Part shown: positions 8,511 through 16,089 of the stretch, in pieces | How the letters are laid out: every line of letters begins with the position of its first letter | Position numbering within the stretch: position 1 is the first letter of the stretch | Source: JANJWP01 sp964540725 | GTDB taxonomy: Bacteria; Patescibacteriota; Gracilibacteria; BD1-5; UBA2023 | NCBI GenBank assembly: GCA_964540725.1 | Contig: CAZINU010000007.1 | Span: forward strand, 1 to 42,067 | Length of the DNA: 42,067 bases | Direction: 5' to 3' | Position numbers and translations under genes: made by a program | Notes under the pieces: model-generated | What the model saw: only the letters and a program-made list of their open reading frames with translations | The model's database searches: none | Told to the model about the DNA's origin: nothing

Positions 8511-9380
8511 ATGTCCCACTTCCGAAACTCGGGCGGATTCGCCACCATCCTCGCCGTCCTCCTCATGGCGTTCCTCGTCATCATCGGGTCGGGCATCCTG
8601 TTCCTGTTCATGGCCGAACATCGGACGAACCGGTCGCTGTTCGACGGGCTTTCGGCTTTCGCCGCCGCCGAAGCGGGAACCGAGTACGCCCTGTTGAAAA
8701 TCCGCAACCACCGCGAAGGCTTCCAAGACGCCCTTTCGTTCGAAGCGCCCGAAGGGCGGATGGAAACGTCGGCCGAAATCCGGCGCCCGTCCGCGTGGGA
8801 TTACGAAATCCGCTCCTTCGCCACCTTCCACACCGGCACCCTCGCGCCGGGCGAAATGGAAATCTTCCCGCTCTTCTTCGACAAGGGCCACGCGTTTTCC
8901 ACGACGGCCGGACGGACGTTCAAGAACCCGAACGCCGGGTCGTCGGACGTGGAAGAAACGGCCGATTTCGTCCTCGCGACGGATGGGGAAGTCTCCTGGA
9001 ACCTCGTAGGATCGGACGACTCCGGCGCGACCTCCGGCCTCTCGGGAACGGGTTCGGCCGGACGGACCGTCGGAAATTCGCCCGGCGCGGCCGTATCGGA
9101 AGGGGTCCGGCGCTACGATCTGTCGGGGGAAACCGTTTTCGAAACGCAAACGCTCGGCGATTTCCTTTCCGCGTACCGGGACTCCTACCTCGTAGTTACG
9201 AACCCGGGGACGTCCGACGTGAAGTATTCGCTCCAATCGTCGAACGGGTTCGCGATGCCCGAAATCGCGGTTTCGGCCGCTGGAAAATCCGGAAAATCGG
9301 TGGCGCGCCTGGAATTTTCAGAAAACCGGAGCCGCCATTTCGATGCGCTCCGGTACAGCCTCTTCGATGCCGGAAACTAG
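8511..9380 (+). CDS. PilX/GspK-like pilus assembly protein
   Basis: This 289-residue protein starts MSHFRNSGGFATILAVLLMA, a hydrophobic N-terminal helix after a Gly-Gly-Phe site that lacks Glu at +5. PilX and GspK-type proteins at the end of minor pilin operons often show the same. After it comes AAAEAGTEYALLKIR, the conserved segment of PilX-type proteins. The rest is Ser/Gly-rich and not recognised. It closes the pilus operon; its TAG touches the stop of the convergent gene on the other strand, with no gap. Confidence 0.7.
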   Translation: MSHFRNSGGFATILAVLLMAFLVIIGSGILFLFMAEHRTNRSLFDGLSAFAAAEAGTEYALLKIRNHREGFQDALSFEAPEGRMETSAEIRRPSAWDYEIRSFATFHTGTLAPGEMEIFPLFFDKGHAFSTTAGRTFKNPNAGSSDVEETADFVLATDGEVSWNLVGSDDSGATSGLSGTGSAGRTVGNSPGAAVSEGVRRYDLSGETVFETQTLGDFLSAYRDSYLVVTNPGTSDVKYSLQSSNGFAMPEIAVSAAGKSGKSVARLEFSENRSRHFDALRYSLFDAGN

Positions 9381-10526
9381 CTAGCGGTACCGCCCGGCCG
9401 AGTAATCCCAATGTCCGTCTTCCTTCACGTAGATGATGTCGGTGGTTTCGTCGATGGTTTGGAAATCCTTCGGCAGGTAGTCCATACCCCCCGCGTCGAA
9501 GAGTTCTTTCGCGTCCTTGACGGTCCTGCCCGTCCTTTCCGCGAAATCGCGGTCGCGCTCTTCGACGTAGCGGAGATTGAGCTCACGGACGGCCTTGTTC
9601 AAATAGGTGGAACACTTCATGTGCGTTTCGCCGATTTCGACGTCCGCGCCGTCTTCGCCGAGTTCGGCCAAAATCCCCTTTCGAACGGCGTCGACGTCGG
9701 AAAGGAACTTCCCGGGGAGCGGGATGCCCTTTTGAAACGGTTCGGACACGACGTTCCGGAGCTCTTCGGCGAATTTTCCGCAGTTGGCGGCGTCGGGCTG
9801 TTCGACGGCGAGCGTTTCGGCGATCGAAAGGAACATGAGGATGGCCTTGTATCGGTCGCCGGACTTTCCGCGCATGATGGCGCTCATGATGCGGGCCCCC
9901 TTGGGGGCGTCGGAATTGGCGGCGGCAAGCTTGTAGTAGTCGCTCGAGGCCTTGGCGTCTTTGCGGTTCCAGTATTCGACGTACCCGAGGTAGTACGGAA
10001 TCATCGGGTTCCGGCAGGGGTTCGCGAGTTCGGGGGACGTCAGCACCCTTTCGAGGTCTTCCTCGTCGAGAATCCTCCGGACCTTCACGGCGTCGCAACT
10101 GCGGCGGAGCCCCTTCTTGCCGAGTTCGACGGCCTGGTCGACGTTGAATTTCCGTTCGTCCTCGGTGAAGTGTTCGTAGCGGGTGTTGTAGCTCGGAAGC
10201 AGGAGGAGTCCGAGCTCGTAAGGGTAGTCGAACCGCTCGTCTAAGTCGGTTACGAGGTTCAGGAGCTGGTAGAGGTACTTCTTGTATTCGGCTTCGAGCA
10301 CGTTGGCCCCGATGTACTGAATGCTCGAAAGCCAGTAGAGGTCGGCCAACAGGGAGTCGAACCCGGAAGACACGAGCTTGACGTACGACGCGTCGGGAAT
10401 GAATTCCGGATGCCGCACGAAACCGTCGCGCACGCGGACGTGGGCGACGCGGGCGACGGTGGTGGCATCCCAAAGGAAGAACCAGCCGCCCAAAACCGTG
10501 ATGAGGAGAACCGCGATTGCCTTCAT
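9381..10526 (-). CDS. Membrane-anchored TPR-like protein of unknown function
   Basis: This 381-residue protein has an N-terminal signal anchor (MKAIAVLLITVLGGWFFLWD). A helical body follows, beginning SGFDSLLADLYWLSSIQYIG, a motif I associate with TPR-type extracytoplasmic proteins found in many bacteria. Helical pairs such as PYYLGYVEYWNRKDAKASSD resemble degenerate TPR units. There is no catalytic motif. It lies convergent to the pilus operon and 3 nt after the R3H gene, so it is likely in one transcript with it. A scaffolding role for an envelope complex is possible but not shown. Confidence 0.5.
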   Translation of the reverse strand: MKAIAVLLITVLGGWFFLWDATTVARVAHVRVRDGFVRHPEFIPDASYVKLVSSGFDSLLADLYWLSSIQYIGANVLEAEYKKYLYQLLNLVTDLDERFDYPYELGLLLLPSYNTRYEHFTEDERKFNVDQAVELGKKGLRRSCDAVKVRRILDEEDLERVLTSPELANPCRNPMIPYYLGYVEYWNRKDAKASSDYYKLAAANSDAPKGARIMSAIMRGKSGDRYKAILMFLSIAETLAVEQPDAANCGKFAEELRNVVSEPFQKGIPLPGKFLSDVDAVRKGILAELGEDGADVEIGETHMKCSTYLNKAVRELNLRYVEERDRDFAERTGRTVKDAKELFDAGGMDYLPKDFQTIDETTDIIYVKEDGHWDYSAGRYR

Positions 10527-10529
10527 AGC

Positions 10530-11075
10530 CTAGATGCCGATACCGTCTTCGCTCAGGTCGGAACCGTCCATACGGCTCGCGACCGGGTGGGAGGGTTCTT
10601 TCCGGGGAGCTCCGGAATATACGAGATGGAGGCACCGGGCCATTCCTTCGCCGACGCTCTTGGTCGTAAGCCCTTCGATGCCCTTCTCGGACACGTAGGC
10701 GTGGATCTTCTTGCGGTCGTAACTCGAGAGTTCGGGGTCGAGGGCGGTTTCGCCGCCCGTTCGGAGGAGTGATTCGACACGCTCGTCAATGCGGCGGAAG
10801 AGGTGGCGGTCCTTCGATTGGAGGTAATCGTTCACTTCGAGATGGACGAGCACCGATTTGGAACCGGTCGCCCTCTCGGCGAGCCGTCCGACCAAGTGCC
10901 GCAGATGTTCGAGCGTTTGGCCGTGAACGCCGATAAGGAGCTTGGAATCGGGCGTTTTCACGGTCACGCGGAAAATGCGCCGTTTCTCGTCTTCGGTTTC
11001 GGCGACGACGTCTTCGACTTCGATACCCATGAGGGTAAAGAACTCCCGGGCGATCTTCTCCACGGTTTCGTGCAT
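10530..11075 (-). CDS. Jag-family RNA-binding protein (KH plus R3H domains)
   Basis: This 181-residue protein combines a KH-like domain with the pattern LLIGVHGQTLEHLRHLVGRL (residues about 45-64) and an R3H domain around LSSYDRKKIHAYV, then GEGMARCLHLVYSG. This is the SpoIIIJ-associated Jag/KhpB architecture without the N-terminal Jag_N domain. In other bacteria the protein binds RNA and affects cell division and envelope homeostasis, and the gene often lies near yidC, rnpA and rpmH; none is visible here. Confidence 0.85.
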   Translation of the reverse strand: MHETVEKIAREFFTLMGIEVEDVVAETEDEKRRIFRVTVKTPDSKLLIGVHGQTLEHLRHLVGRLAERATGSKSVLVHLEVNDYLQSKDRHLFRRIDERVESLLRTGGETALDPELSSYDRKKIHAYVSEKGIEGLTTKSVGEGMARCLHLVYSGAPRKEPSHPVASRMDGSDLSEDGIGI

Positions 11076-11155
11076 GGCGATCCTGTTCGAATGTAACGGG
11101 CGGGATTATACGGAGGTTCCGGGAAAAACGAAACGGAATTTTCGAACATTTCCAT

Positions 11156-11183
11156 TTGCCAACCCGGTCTTTTCGATTACACT
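11156..11183 (+). promoter_or_regulatory. Predicted promoter of tRNA-Ser
   Basis: TTGCCA (11156-11161) and TACACT (11178-11183) are 16 nt apart, ending 21 nt before the tRNA. Confidence 0.55.
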
Positions 11184-11204
11184 CGTGTCCGCTCAAAAAA
11201 GCAC

Positions 11205-11292
11205 GGAGAGGTCGCATAGTGGCCTAGTGCGCACGCTTGGAAAGCGTGTATACCGCAAGGTATCGGGGGTTCGAATCCCCCTCTCTCCGCCA
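11205..11292 (+). tRNA. tRNA-Ser (GGA)
   Basis: The acceptor strands GGAGAGG and TCTCTCC pair, with G as discriminator and an encoded CCA (11290-11292). A long variable arm (GTATACCGCAAGGTATC) marks a class II tRNA. The anticodon loop CTTGGAAA gives GGA, and the T-arm is GGGGG-TTCGAAT-CCCCC. It reads UCC/UCU serine codons. Confidence 0.95.
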
Positions 11293-11301
11293 TGAACAAT
11301 C

Positions 11302-11328
11302 AAAATATCCCCCAATCGGGGGATATTT
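11302..11328 (+). terminator. Terminator after tRNA-Ser
   Basis: A hairpin with arms AATATCCCCC and GGGGGATATT around a short loop is followed by TTTA and lies 10-35 nt after the tRNA. Confidence 0.75.
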
Positions 11329-11350
11329 TATTGTTCCATGCGGAGGTCGA

Positions 11351-11480
11351 GGCGGGGATTCGAAGCCGCAGCCTTCCGTACCATCCGCGAAGCGGCGGTG
11401 CGGTGCGAAGCCAACGGCTTGGCTTCGCAGGCAAGGAGTCCGAGCCGGCATTCGGCCGGCGAGGAAGAATCCCCCGGGCC
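11351..11480 (+). repeat. tRNA-linked hairpin repeat, copy 1
   Basis: The stretch between the two tRNA genes starts GGCGGGGATTCGAAGCC, complementary in part to the T-arm of the preceding tRNA-Ser. It contains a hairpin (GCGAAGCC...GGCTTCGC) and a second hairpin (GCCGG...CCGGC), and closes with GAGGAAGAATCCCCC. The same layout recurs after tRNA-Arg(CCG), tRNA-Val(TAC) and the tRNA at the right edge. No gene is visible in 11,341-11,539. Confidence 0.5.
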
Positions 11481-11499
11481 GTTCGACAGAAAACTCGGC

Positions 11500-11527
11500 T
11501 TGATTTCGTCAAACCTTCGAATATATT
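11500..11527 (+). promoter_or_regulatory. Predicted promoter of tRNA-Ala
   Basis: TTGATT (11500-11505) and TATATT (11522-11527) are 16 nt apart, 12 nt before the tRNA. Confidence 0.6.
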
Positions 11528-11539
11528 CTCCCCGCCTTC

Positions 11540-11616
11540 GGGCCCATAGTTCAGTTGGCTAGAACGCTTCCATGGCATGGAAGAGGTCAGGAGTTCGAGT
11601 CTCCTTGGGTCCACCA
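11540..11616 (+). tRNA. tRNA-Ala (GGC), attachment site of the integrated island
   Basis: The acceptor GGGCCCA pairs with TGGGTCC and includes the G3:U70 pair that identifies alanine tRNAs. The discriminator is A and CCA is encoded (11614-11616). The anticodon loop ATGGCAT gives GGC. The 3' end GGTCCACCA is the sequence shared with the three downstream att sites, so the gene is the attB of the serine recombinase island. The tRNA is intact after integration. The recombinase gene on the other strand ends inside it. Confidence 0.95.
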
Positions 11617-13076
11617 TCAGAGACCAAACCGCCTTTTAGGCAGAAGAAGAGCCCGTTTTCCCCATAACGGAGCTCTTTTTTCGTTGTGACCGTGAGTTCG
11701 ATAAACGCGTTCCTGAGAATCTGGGACCTCAGGTGGCAAGAACCGGCTTCGTAGGCTTTGGCAAGCGGATTTGCGAGTTCGATAATTCGGGAATGGAGGG
11801 TTTCGATTTTCCGAGGGTCGAAACGCTCGATTTTCGAAAGTTCCGCGTCGGCCGATTCGGTATCGGCTTCGATTTCGGAGAGTTTTTTCCGGTACGTTTC
11901 CCGATCGAGCGTTCCGTCGAGGAGGAGTTCGAGGAGGTCGGCCTTTTTCCTTCGTCCGAGCGCGAGGCGCTTCGAAAGCTCCCGGCGGCGGGGTTCGAGG
12001 GTTTCCGCGTAGTCCGCCAGGGCCCGTTTGAAGGCTTCGGCGTTGGTCCGCTTGAATTCCTCGGTCATCGGCAATGAGCGGAAGTATTCGGTGGCCCGTT
12101 CGAGCACGAAGGATTCCGAGACGTGGACGGTAGCGTCCGAGCAGTGATTCTGGTTCTTGTAGTAGGCCCGGTTCTTCGCGTAGTACCCGGCCATGGGTAC
12201 GCCGTTTTCGTCTTTCAGAAGGCCTTTGAGGGCGCACTTGTCGCGCGTTTCCTCTTTTTTCGAGTGGATGCCCCGGAACCTCGGGCTTTGGGTGGCGGCA
12301 TTGAAAATTTCGCGCGGTACGATGGGTTCGTGGATTCCCGGGTACGTTTGGCCGGAAAACGTGATGTCGCCGCAATAGAAGCGGTTTGCGAGCATTTTTT
12401 CGACCATTTGGCGGTTGACCCGCCTACCGGCTAACCGGGTCGCCTTGATGGAGATTTCGCCGTAGCTCAGACGGTCCTTCGTCCTCCACTCGAACACCTT
12501 CCGCACCACGGATGCCTCTTTCGGTACGACCTGCACGGCCTTCTTCCCTTTGGAAATCGTGACGTTGGCGTACCCGAAGGGAGCCTTCGAAAGGCACATC
12601 CCCTTCTTGGCGCACGTGATCGTCTTGTCGCGGATGTCCTTCGAACGGTCCTCGTTGTCCATTTTGGAGAGCGAGAGGTCGAGCTGGAGGAGGAACTTGT
12701 CGCGGCTGTTCTCGGCCCGGTATTCCCTCGAGGTGGCGTAGATTCCCATGATCCGCTTCTTGTCCATGAGATCCACGATCCTCGACGTATCGATGTTGTT
12801 GCGGGATATCCGCTTTGGTTCGTCCACTATCAGGTAGTGGACCCGCCCCTTCTGGAGCGTTTCCACCATCTCGTTGAACTGGGGACGCTTGTATTCCGTC
12901 TTCGCGCTCGCGCTCTCGACGAATTCGCGGACGACCTCGAGGCCGAGGCGGTCGGCCGTCGTCCGGCAATTGGCAAGCTGGTGTTCCAGCGAGTTCGCCT
13001 GCTTGTCGTCGCGGTCCGTCGACTTGCGGCAGTATATCACGGCTTTCATCGGCAAAGATGGTGAGGATTTCTTCAT
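11559..13076 (-). CDS. Large serine recombinase (site-specific integrase)
   Basis: This protein has about 505 residues. The N-terminal resolvase domain contains AVIYCRKSTDRDDKQANSLE with the catalytic Ser (residue 19 from the start used) and the YLIVDEPKRISRNN region. A recombinase domain follows (GYANVTISKGKKAVQ, and GEISIKATRLAGRRVNRQMV), then a zinc-ribbon-like segment and a long coiled coil (YAETLEPRRRELSKRLALGR). ATG 13076 is used; ATG 13049 (MKAVIYCRKS) is an equally plausible start. The frame reads through the element end into the tRNA-Ala gene and stops at TAG in the tRNA D-arm, so its last 20-odd residues depend on what lies beyond the att core. It catalyses integration and excision at tRNA-Ala. 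Confidence 0.92.
   Translation of the reverse strand: MKKSSPSLPMKAVIYCRKSTDRDDKQANSLEHQLANCRTTADRLGLEVVREFVESASAKTEYKRPQFNEMVETLQKGRVHYLIVDEPKRISRNNIDTSRIVDLMDKKRIMGIYATSREYRAENSRDKFLLQLDLSLSKMDNEDRSKDIRDKTITCAKKGMCLSKAPFGYANVTISKGKKAVQVVPKEASVVRKVFEWRTKDRLSYGEISIKATRLAGRRVNRQMVEKMLANRFYCGDITFSGQTYPGIHEPIVPREIFNAATQSPRFRGIHSKKEETRDKCALKGLLKDENGVPMAGYYAKNRAYYKNQNHCSDATVHVSESFVLERATEYFRSLPMTEEFKRTNAEAFKRALADYAETLEPRRRELSKRLALGRRKKADLLELLLDGTLDRETYRKKLSEIEADTESADAELSKIERFDPRKIETLHSRIIELANPLAKAYEAGSCHLRSQILRNAFIELTVTTKKELRYGENGLFFCLKGGLVSDGGPKETRTPDLFHAMEAF
11608..11706. repeat. Element-end repeat, copy in element A (recombinase 3' end with hairpin)
   Basis: From GGTCCACCATC to CGATAAAC. It contains a bulged hairpin (AGAGCCCG...CGGAGCTCT) followed by six T residues, which can act as a terminator for transcription coming out of tRNA-Ala. 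Near-copies are at 18610-18708 and 19840-19939. Confidence 0.8.
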
Positions 13077-13180
13077 AGCAGTTAGGTGAAATGATAACCG
13101 AATACCAAAATTCATAAAGTCAATGTTCGAGTCCGGACACGTCCCCCGAAGGGGAGGGCGCGATCCCGCGCCCATGCGTA

Positions 13181-14224
13181 CTACTTGCGCCCGGCATGTT
13201 TCATCGACTGAGCGAGCTTCTTGGCGTTTTCCCGGCGGAGCTTCGCAGTTTCGCCGAAATGGGTGGCATAGCCCTCGTACCAGAGGGCCTTCTTCGTTCG
13301 TTCGAGCACGATTCCTTCGTGCAAGAGCAGTTCCACGGGGCAAATGCTCCGGAGGTAGAGTTCTTTCGCGTAGCAAAGGAAGAGCTTCGTGCGGTGCTGG
13401 CGGTAGGCCGTGGACTGAAGGAGTTCGGGGTCAACCGTTTTCGGCTTGGAGAAAAGGCCGATTTTCTCTTCGGAAAGAAATCCGAAAGTCCCAGCATGCG
13501 GAGTGATGTAGGTTACGAAAATGCCCAAGAGGTAGTCGTCGGATTCGAGTTTGTCGATTCGGGCGTTCTTGGCGAGTTCGGGGCGGATTTCGATTTCGAC
13601 TCGGGTAACGAACGGAAGTTCGAGGTATTCGGCGAAGGTCGCCCCCTTGGACTTCTTGAGCGTGTCGGCGATCTTGTCGTATATCCGGACGAGCTTGAAC
13701 TTATTCTCGGTATCCTTTAGTTCGCCGATGTAGTAGGTTTCGGGGTTTCCCCTTGCCCCGTGGAGCACGCTCCACTTCTGCTTCGGGGTCGGAAAGTGCG
13801 GCCAGAGAGTTTCCACGGGCCTCGCGAGGTCGAGAGCCAAATCGAACCGCCGTAATTTGGTCGGTTCCAAGTGGGAATACAGAAAACGGAAGACCCCTTC
13901 CCTCCCGATGAGTCGGAAAGCCGAAGAATAGGCACAAAGATAGTCCTTCGTCGAAACGCTCCCCTTTTTGCCTTTGTAATAAGCGAAAATTGGGTGGTTC
14001 TGGCGGGTGAAGACCATCTTGTACGCGTACTTCCTGACTTCGTGCTTCGTAACGACGTATTCTCCGAACTCGCGCACATTGGAGTTTTCGAAATCCATAC
14101 CTTCGAAGAGGTATTCGTGAAGGAAAGTTCCGTAGCACTCGAGGTGATCGAGTCCGAAAAAGAGAATTTCTTCCCGGCTGAAAGCCGGGGCGGTGGGTTT
14201 TTCCACCATGTGGGCAGTTGCCAT
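13181..14224 (-). CDS. Rolling-circle replication initiator (Rep_trans-like)
   Basis: This 347-residue protein has the layout of Rep_trans / phage-plasmid replication initiation factors. A KMVFTRQNHPIFAYYKGKKG region comes first, then the RRFDLALDLARPVE motif (the RxDxAxD pattern) and YYIGELKDTENKFKLVRIYDK. The TRVEIEIRPEL strand follows with its conserved Glu. Such proteins nick one strand at the double-strand origin through a Tyr. The start ATG at 14224 is followed by another at about 14209. It is encoded beside the recombinase, as in integrating plasmids. The gene has no in-frame TGA. Confidence 0.7.
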   Translation of the reverse strand: MATAHMVEKPTAPAFSREEILFFGLDHLECYGTFLHEYLFEGMDFENSNVREFGEYVVTKHEVRKYAYKMVFTRQNHPIFAYYKGKKGSVSTKDYLCAYSSAFRLIGREGVFRFLYSHLEPTKLRRFDLALDLARPVETLWPHFPTPKQKWSVLHGARGNPETYYIGELKDTENKFKLVRIYDKIADTLKKSKGATFAEYLELPFVTRVEIEIRPELAKNARIDKLESDDYLLGIFVTYITPHAGTFGFLSEEKIGLFSKPKTVDPELLQSTAYRQHRTKLFLCYAKELYLRSICPVELLLHEGIVLERTKKALWYEGYATHFGETAKLRRENAKKLAQSMKHAGRK

Positions 14225-14635
14225 ATACCTTGGAAAAGGTTATGGACCGCCGGCGATCCGGGGGAAATAAGATCCGGATGAAGGCCTGTTTACGAGAGTT
14301 ACTACACCGACATTATTGAGTCGGCGGTTCGTCTCGTTTCCATGGAGTTTCCCCTTCTTCCCTTTCCTTGGCGGACATTATCCGCAACGGCCCTTGCGGC
14401 GTGCAAGCCGAACGGCTCTCCGAGCCGCGGCTTGACCCCTCGGGCCGTCACGAGATACCGCGCACAAGAAATGGAGAAGAGGGAGTGATGCTCGGCCCGC
14501 ATCGAGGGCCGGAGCGTTCCGTGCGACCCGCGCCATCCGATAAATCGGAAAAGGCGGGTGCCGCGTCGGAAACGCTCACCCGCAATCTATGACCGGCATT
14601 CTGACCGGTACTGACTCAGAAATTCTGACTGAACC
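14225..14635. other. Non-coding stretch upstream of rep, possible replication origin
   Basis: I see no convincing gene in these 411 bases. Short direct repeats (TGACCGG twice and TTCTGAC twice, 14590-14630) and an inverted repeat (ATCCGGGGGAA...AGATCCGGAT, about 14256-14280) lie here, directly before the Rep gene. A double-strand origin is a plausible content, but no nick site can be assigned by eye. It also marks the change from GC-rich to AT-rich sequence. Confidence 0.3.
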
Positions 14636-15574
14636 CTAGAAACGCCTACAGTAAGCCTTGTCTTCGACGTCGAAAAATTTCGTAATTCCGAAAGTTTCCT
14701 CGATTTTTTCATTTGCATATCCCAAGGCGGCCCTGACGGCCGCGCTGAAATCGTCGAAGTCTTTATTGCGGGTACTTGCCCCGATTCAGAAAATGGCATC
14801 GATGAGGTCAACTATGTCTATCCATTCTCCTTTTTCGCATGTAAACATCTTCTTTACGGCCAAATACGTATTCTTTCCCGATTTGAATCGATACTCTTTC
14901 CGTCCGTTAGTCAAAACCCCCGTTTTGGGATCGAACGAGAATTCCATAGGAGCGCTATCGACCAGTTCGCTTTTCTGGAGCGTAAAGGTAATAACGCCCT
15001 TGAAAAGCGATATTCGAAGGATTTTGAGGTCCGATTGGGACGAAATGGTCGAGTAGTAGGGAATTTTCGCGGAAAGATAGTCTCAAACCGAAAAAGAGAG
15101 GTCGAAGGTATGCTTTCAATACTCGTCTATCTTTTTGGCGGCAAGGTCTTGTAAAACCGATAGACATTTCGCGGCTGAATACGCTTCGGATTCGGTCGTT
15201 TTGATCTCGTCAATAAACTGCAAGGCCGAATTCAAGAAGGTCTTTGCATCGATAACGCGAAAATACGTTCGGACTTTCATGCCCGTCTCAATCTGATTCC
15301 ATCTCCAATCTTTGGAGGCGTACAAATTCGGTCGCCAAAAATTCCACAAAATCTCTTCTAAAATCGTCGGACCCTGATATCCGCTCCATGTCCACATCTC
15401 CGCTCAATGGAGTTTTTCATGAAACCCTGAAAATTGCTCTTTCGTACTTCTCCAGTTTTTGTCAGTTATCTTATCTTCGATCATAATCGCTCGAATATCC
15501 TTGCTGCCGAAGGATATCTCGAGATTTTGATTTCATAGGAGGATTTTTCCTATTGAGGAAAGTTTTTGGTTCAA
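14636..15574 (-). CDS. Unrecognised protein, third gene of the AT-rich operon (in-frame TGAs)
   Basis: Reading TGA as Gly gives a frame of up to 312 codons ending at TAG (14636). The start is uncertain: TTG 15574 keeps a plausible N-terminus (ISFGSKDIRAIMIEDKITDK), and ATG 15484 is the best ATG. Visible segments are MWTWSGYQGPTILEEILWNF, LQFIDEIKTTESEAYSAAK, FDPKTGVLTNGRKEYRF and WIDIVDLIDAIFGIG. The end, ETFGITKFFDVEDKAYCRRF, resembles the tail of a small winged-helix domain. I do not recognise the family. It starts about 15 nt after the nuclease-like gene. Under the standard code it breaks into short pieces at 15116, 15083 and 14786. Confidence 0.65.
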
Positions 15575-15588
15575 AGGCGTTTATGGAT

Positions 15589-16089
15589 TTAAATCAAACG
15601 ACATTCCTTGCCTGATCTAATGGGCAAGATCCATCGATATCTAACTTTTTGGAATTTCGTCAATGGCGGGAATGTTCCAGAAAGAACCACAAATCAGTCT
15701 ATTTTATTAGGCTCCACCGATGTTTTGGTCCTAAAAACATCGTGCGTTTCGCTTATCTGTCTAATTGCTTGGTCGATATCGCTTCACTTCAATTCGATAA
15801 ATATCCAATTACCGGTAGTTCGTGTTTCGATGAAGAAATCACATCTAATGTCAGGATTTGCATCTGTATAAAAACAGCCGTCGACCTTGATAACGTCATA
15901 TCGAATATTCTGGTCTTGGTTCGTAAACGTAATTTTTGATCTCCCTTCTTCAAATACAAGAATTTTTTTACATTGATCGCAACCACACGCGTTCTTAGAA
16001 CCTACGCTAGGACATCGGCAATTCCATAAAATCTTAGAAACGCTCAACTGCATATCCTGTGAGCTAGTTAAAATTTTCTCTGAAATCAC
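15589..16089 (-). CDS. Small PD-(D/E)XK-like putative nuclease, partner of the ATPase (in-frame TGAs)
   Basis: This 166-residue protein starts at GTG 16089, overlapping the ATPase end by 26 nt. It has a Cys cluster (C24, C26, C35, C37, C40: CRCP, then CGCDQC) that may bind zinc. RCDFFIE (Asp84) and NWIFIELKG (Glu99, Lys101) follow, matching the D...ExK spacing of the PD-(D/E)XK nuclease fold, then DIDQAIRQISET. TGA at 15784-15786 directly follows the ELK, giving ELKG as expected. TGA at 15694-15696 is a second one. Stand-alone proteins of this shape next to ABC-type ATPases occur in anti-phage systems. Nuclease activity is inferred from the motif only. Confidence 0.65.

Noticed and set aside
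14302..14502. A 66-codon minus-strand gene upstream of rep
   Set aside because: Low-complexity Arg-rich translation with no family resemblance, in a region that looks like a replication origin; not supported enough to call.
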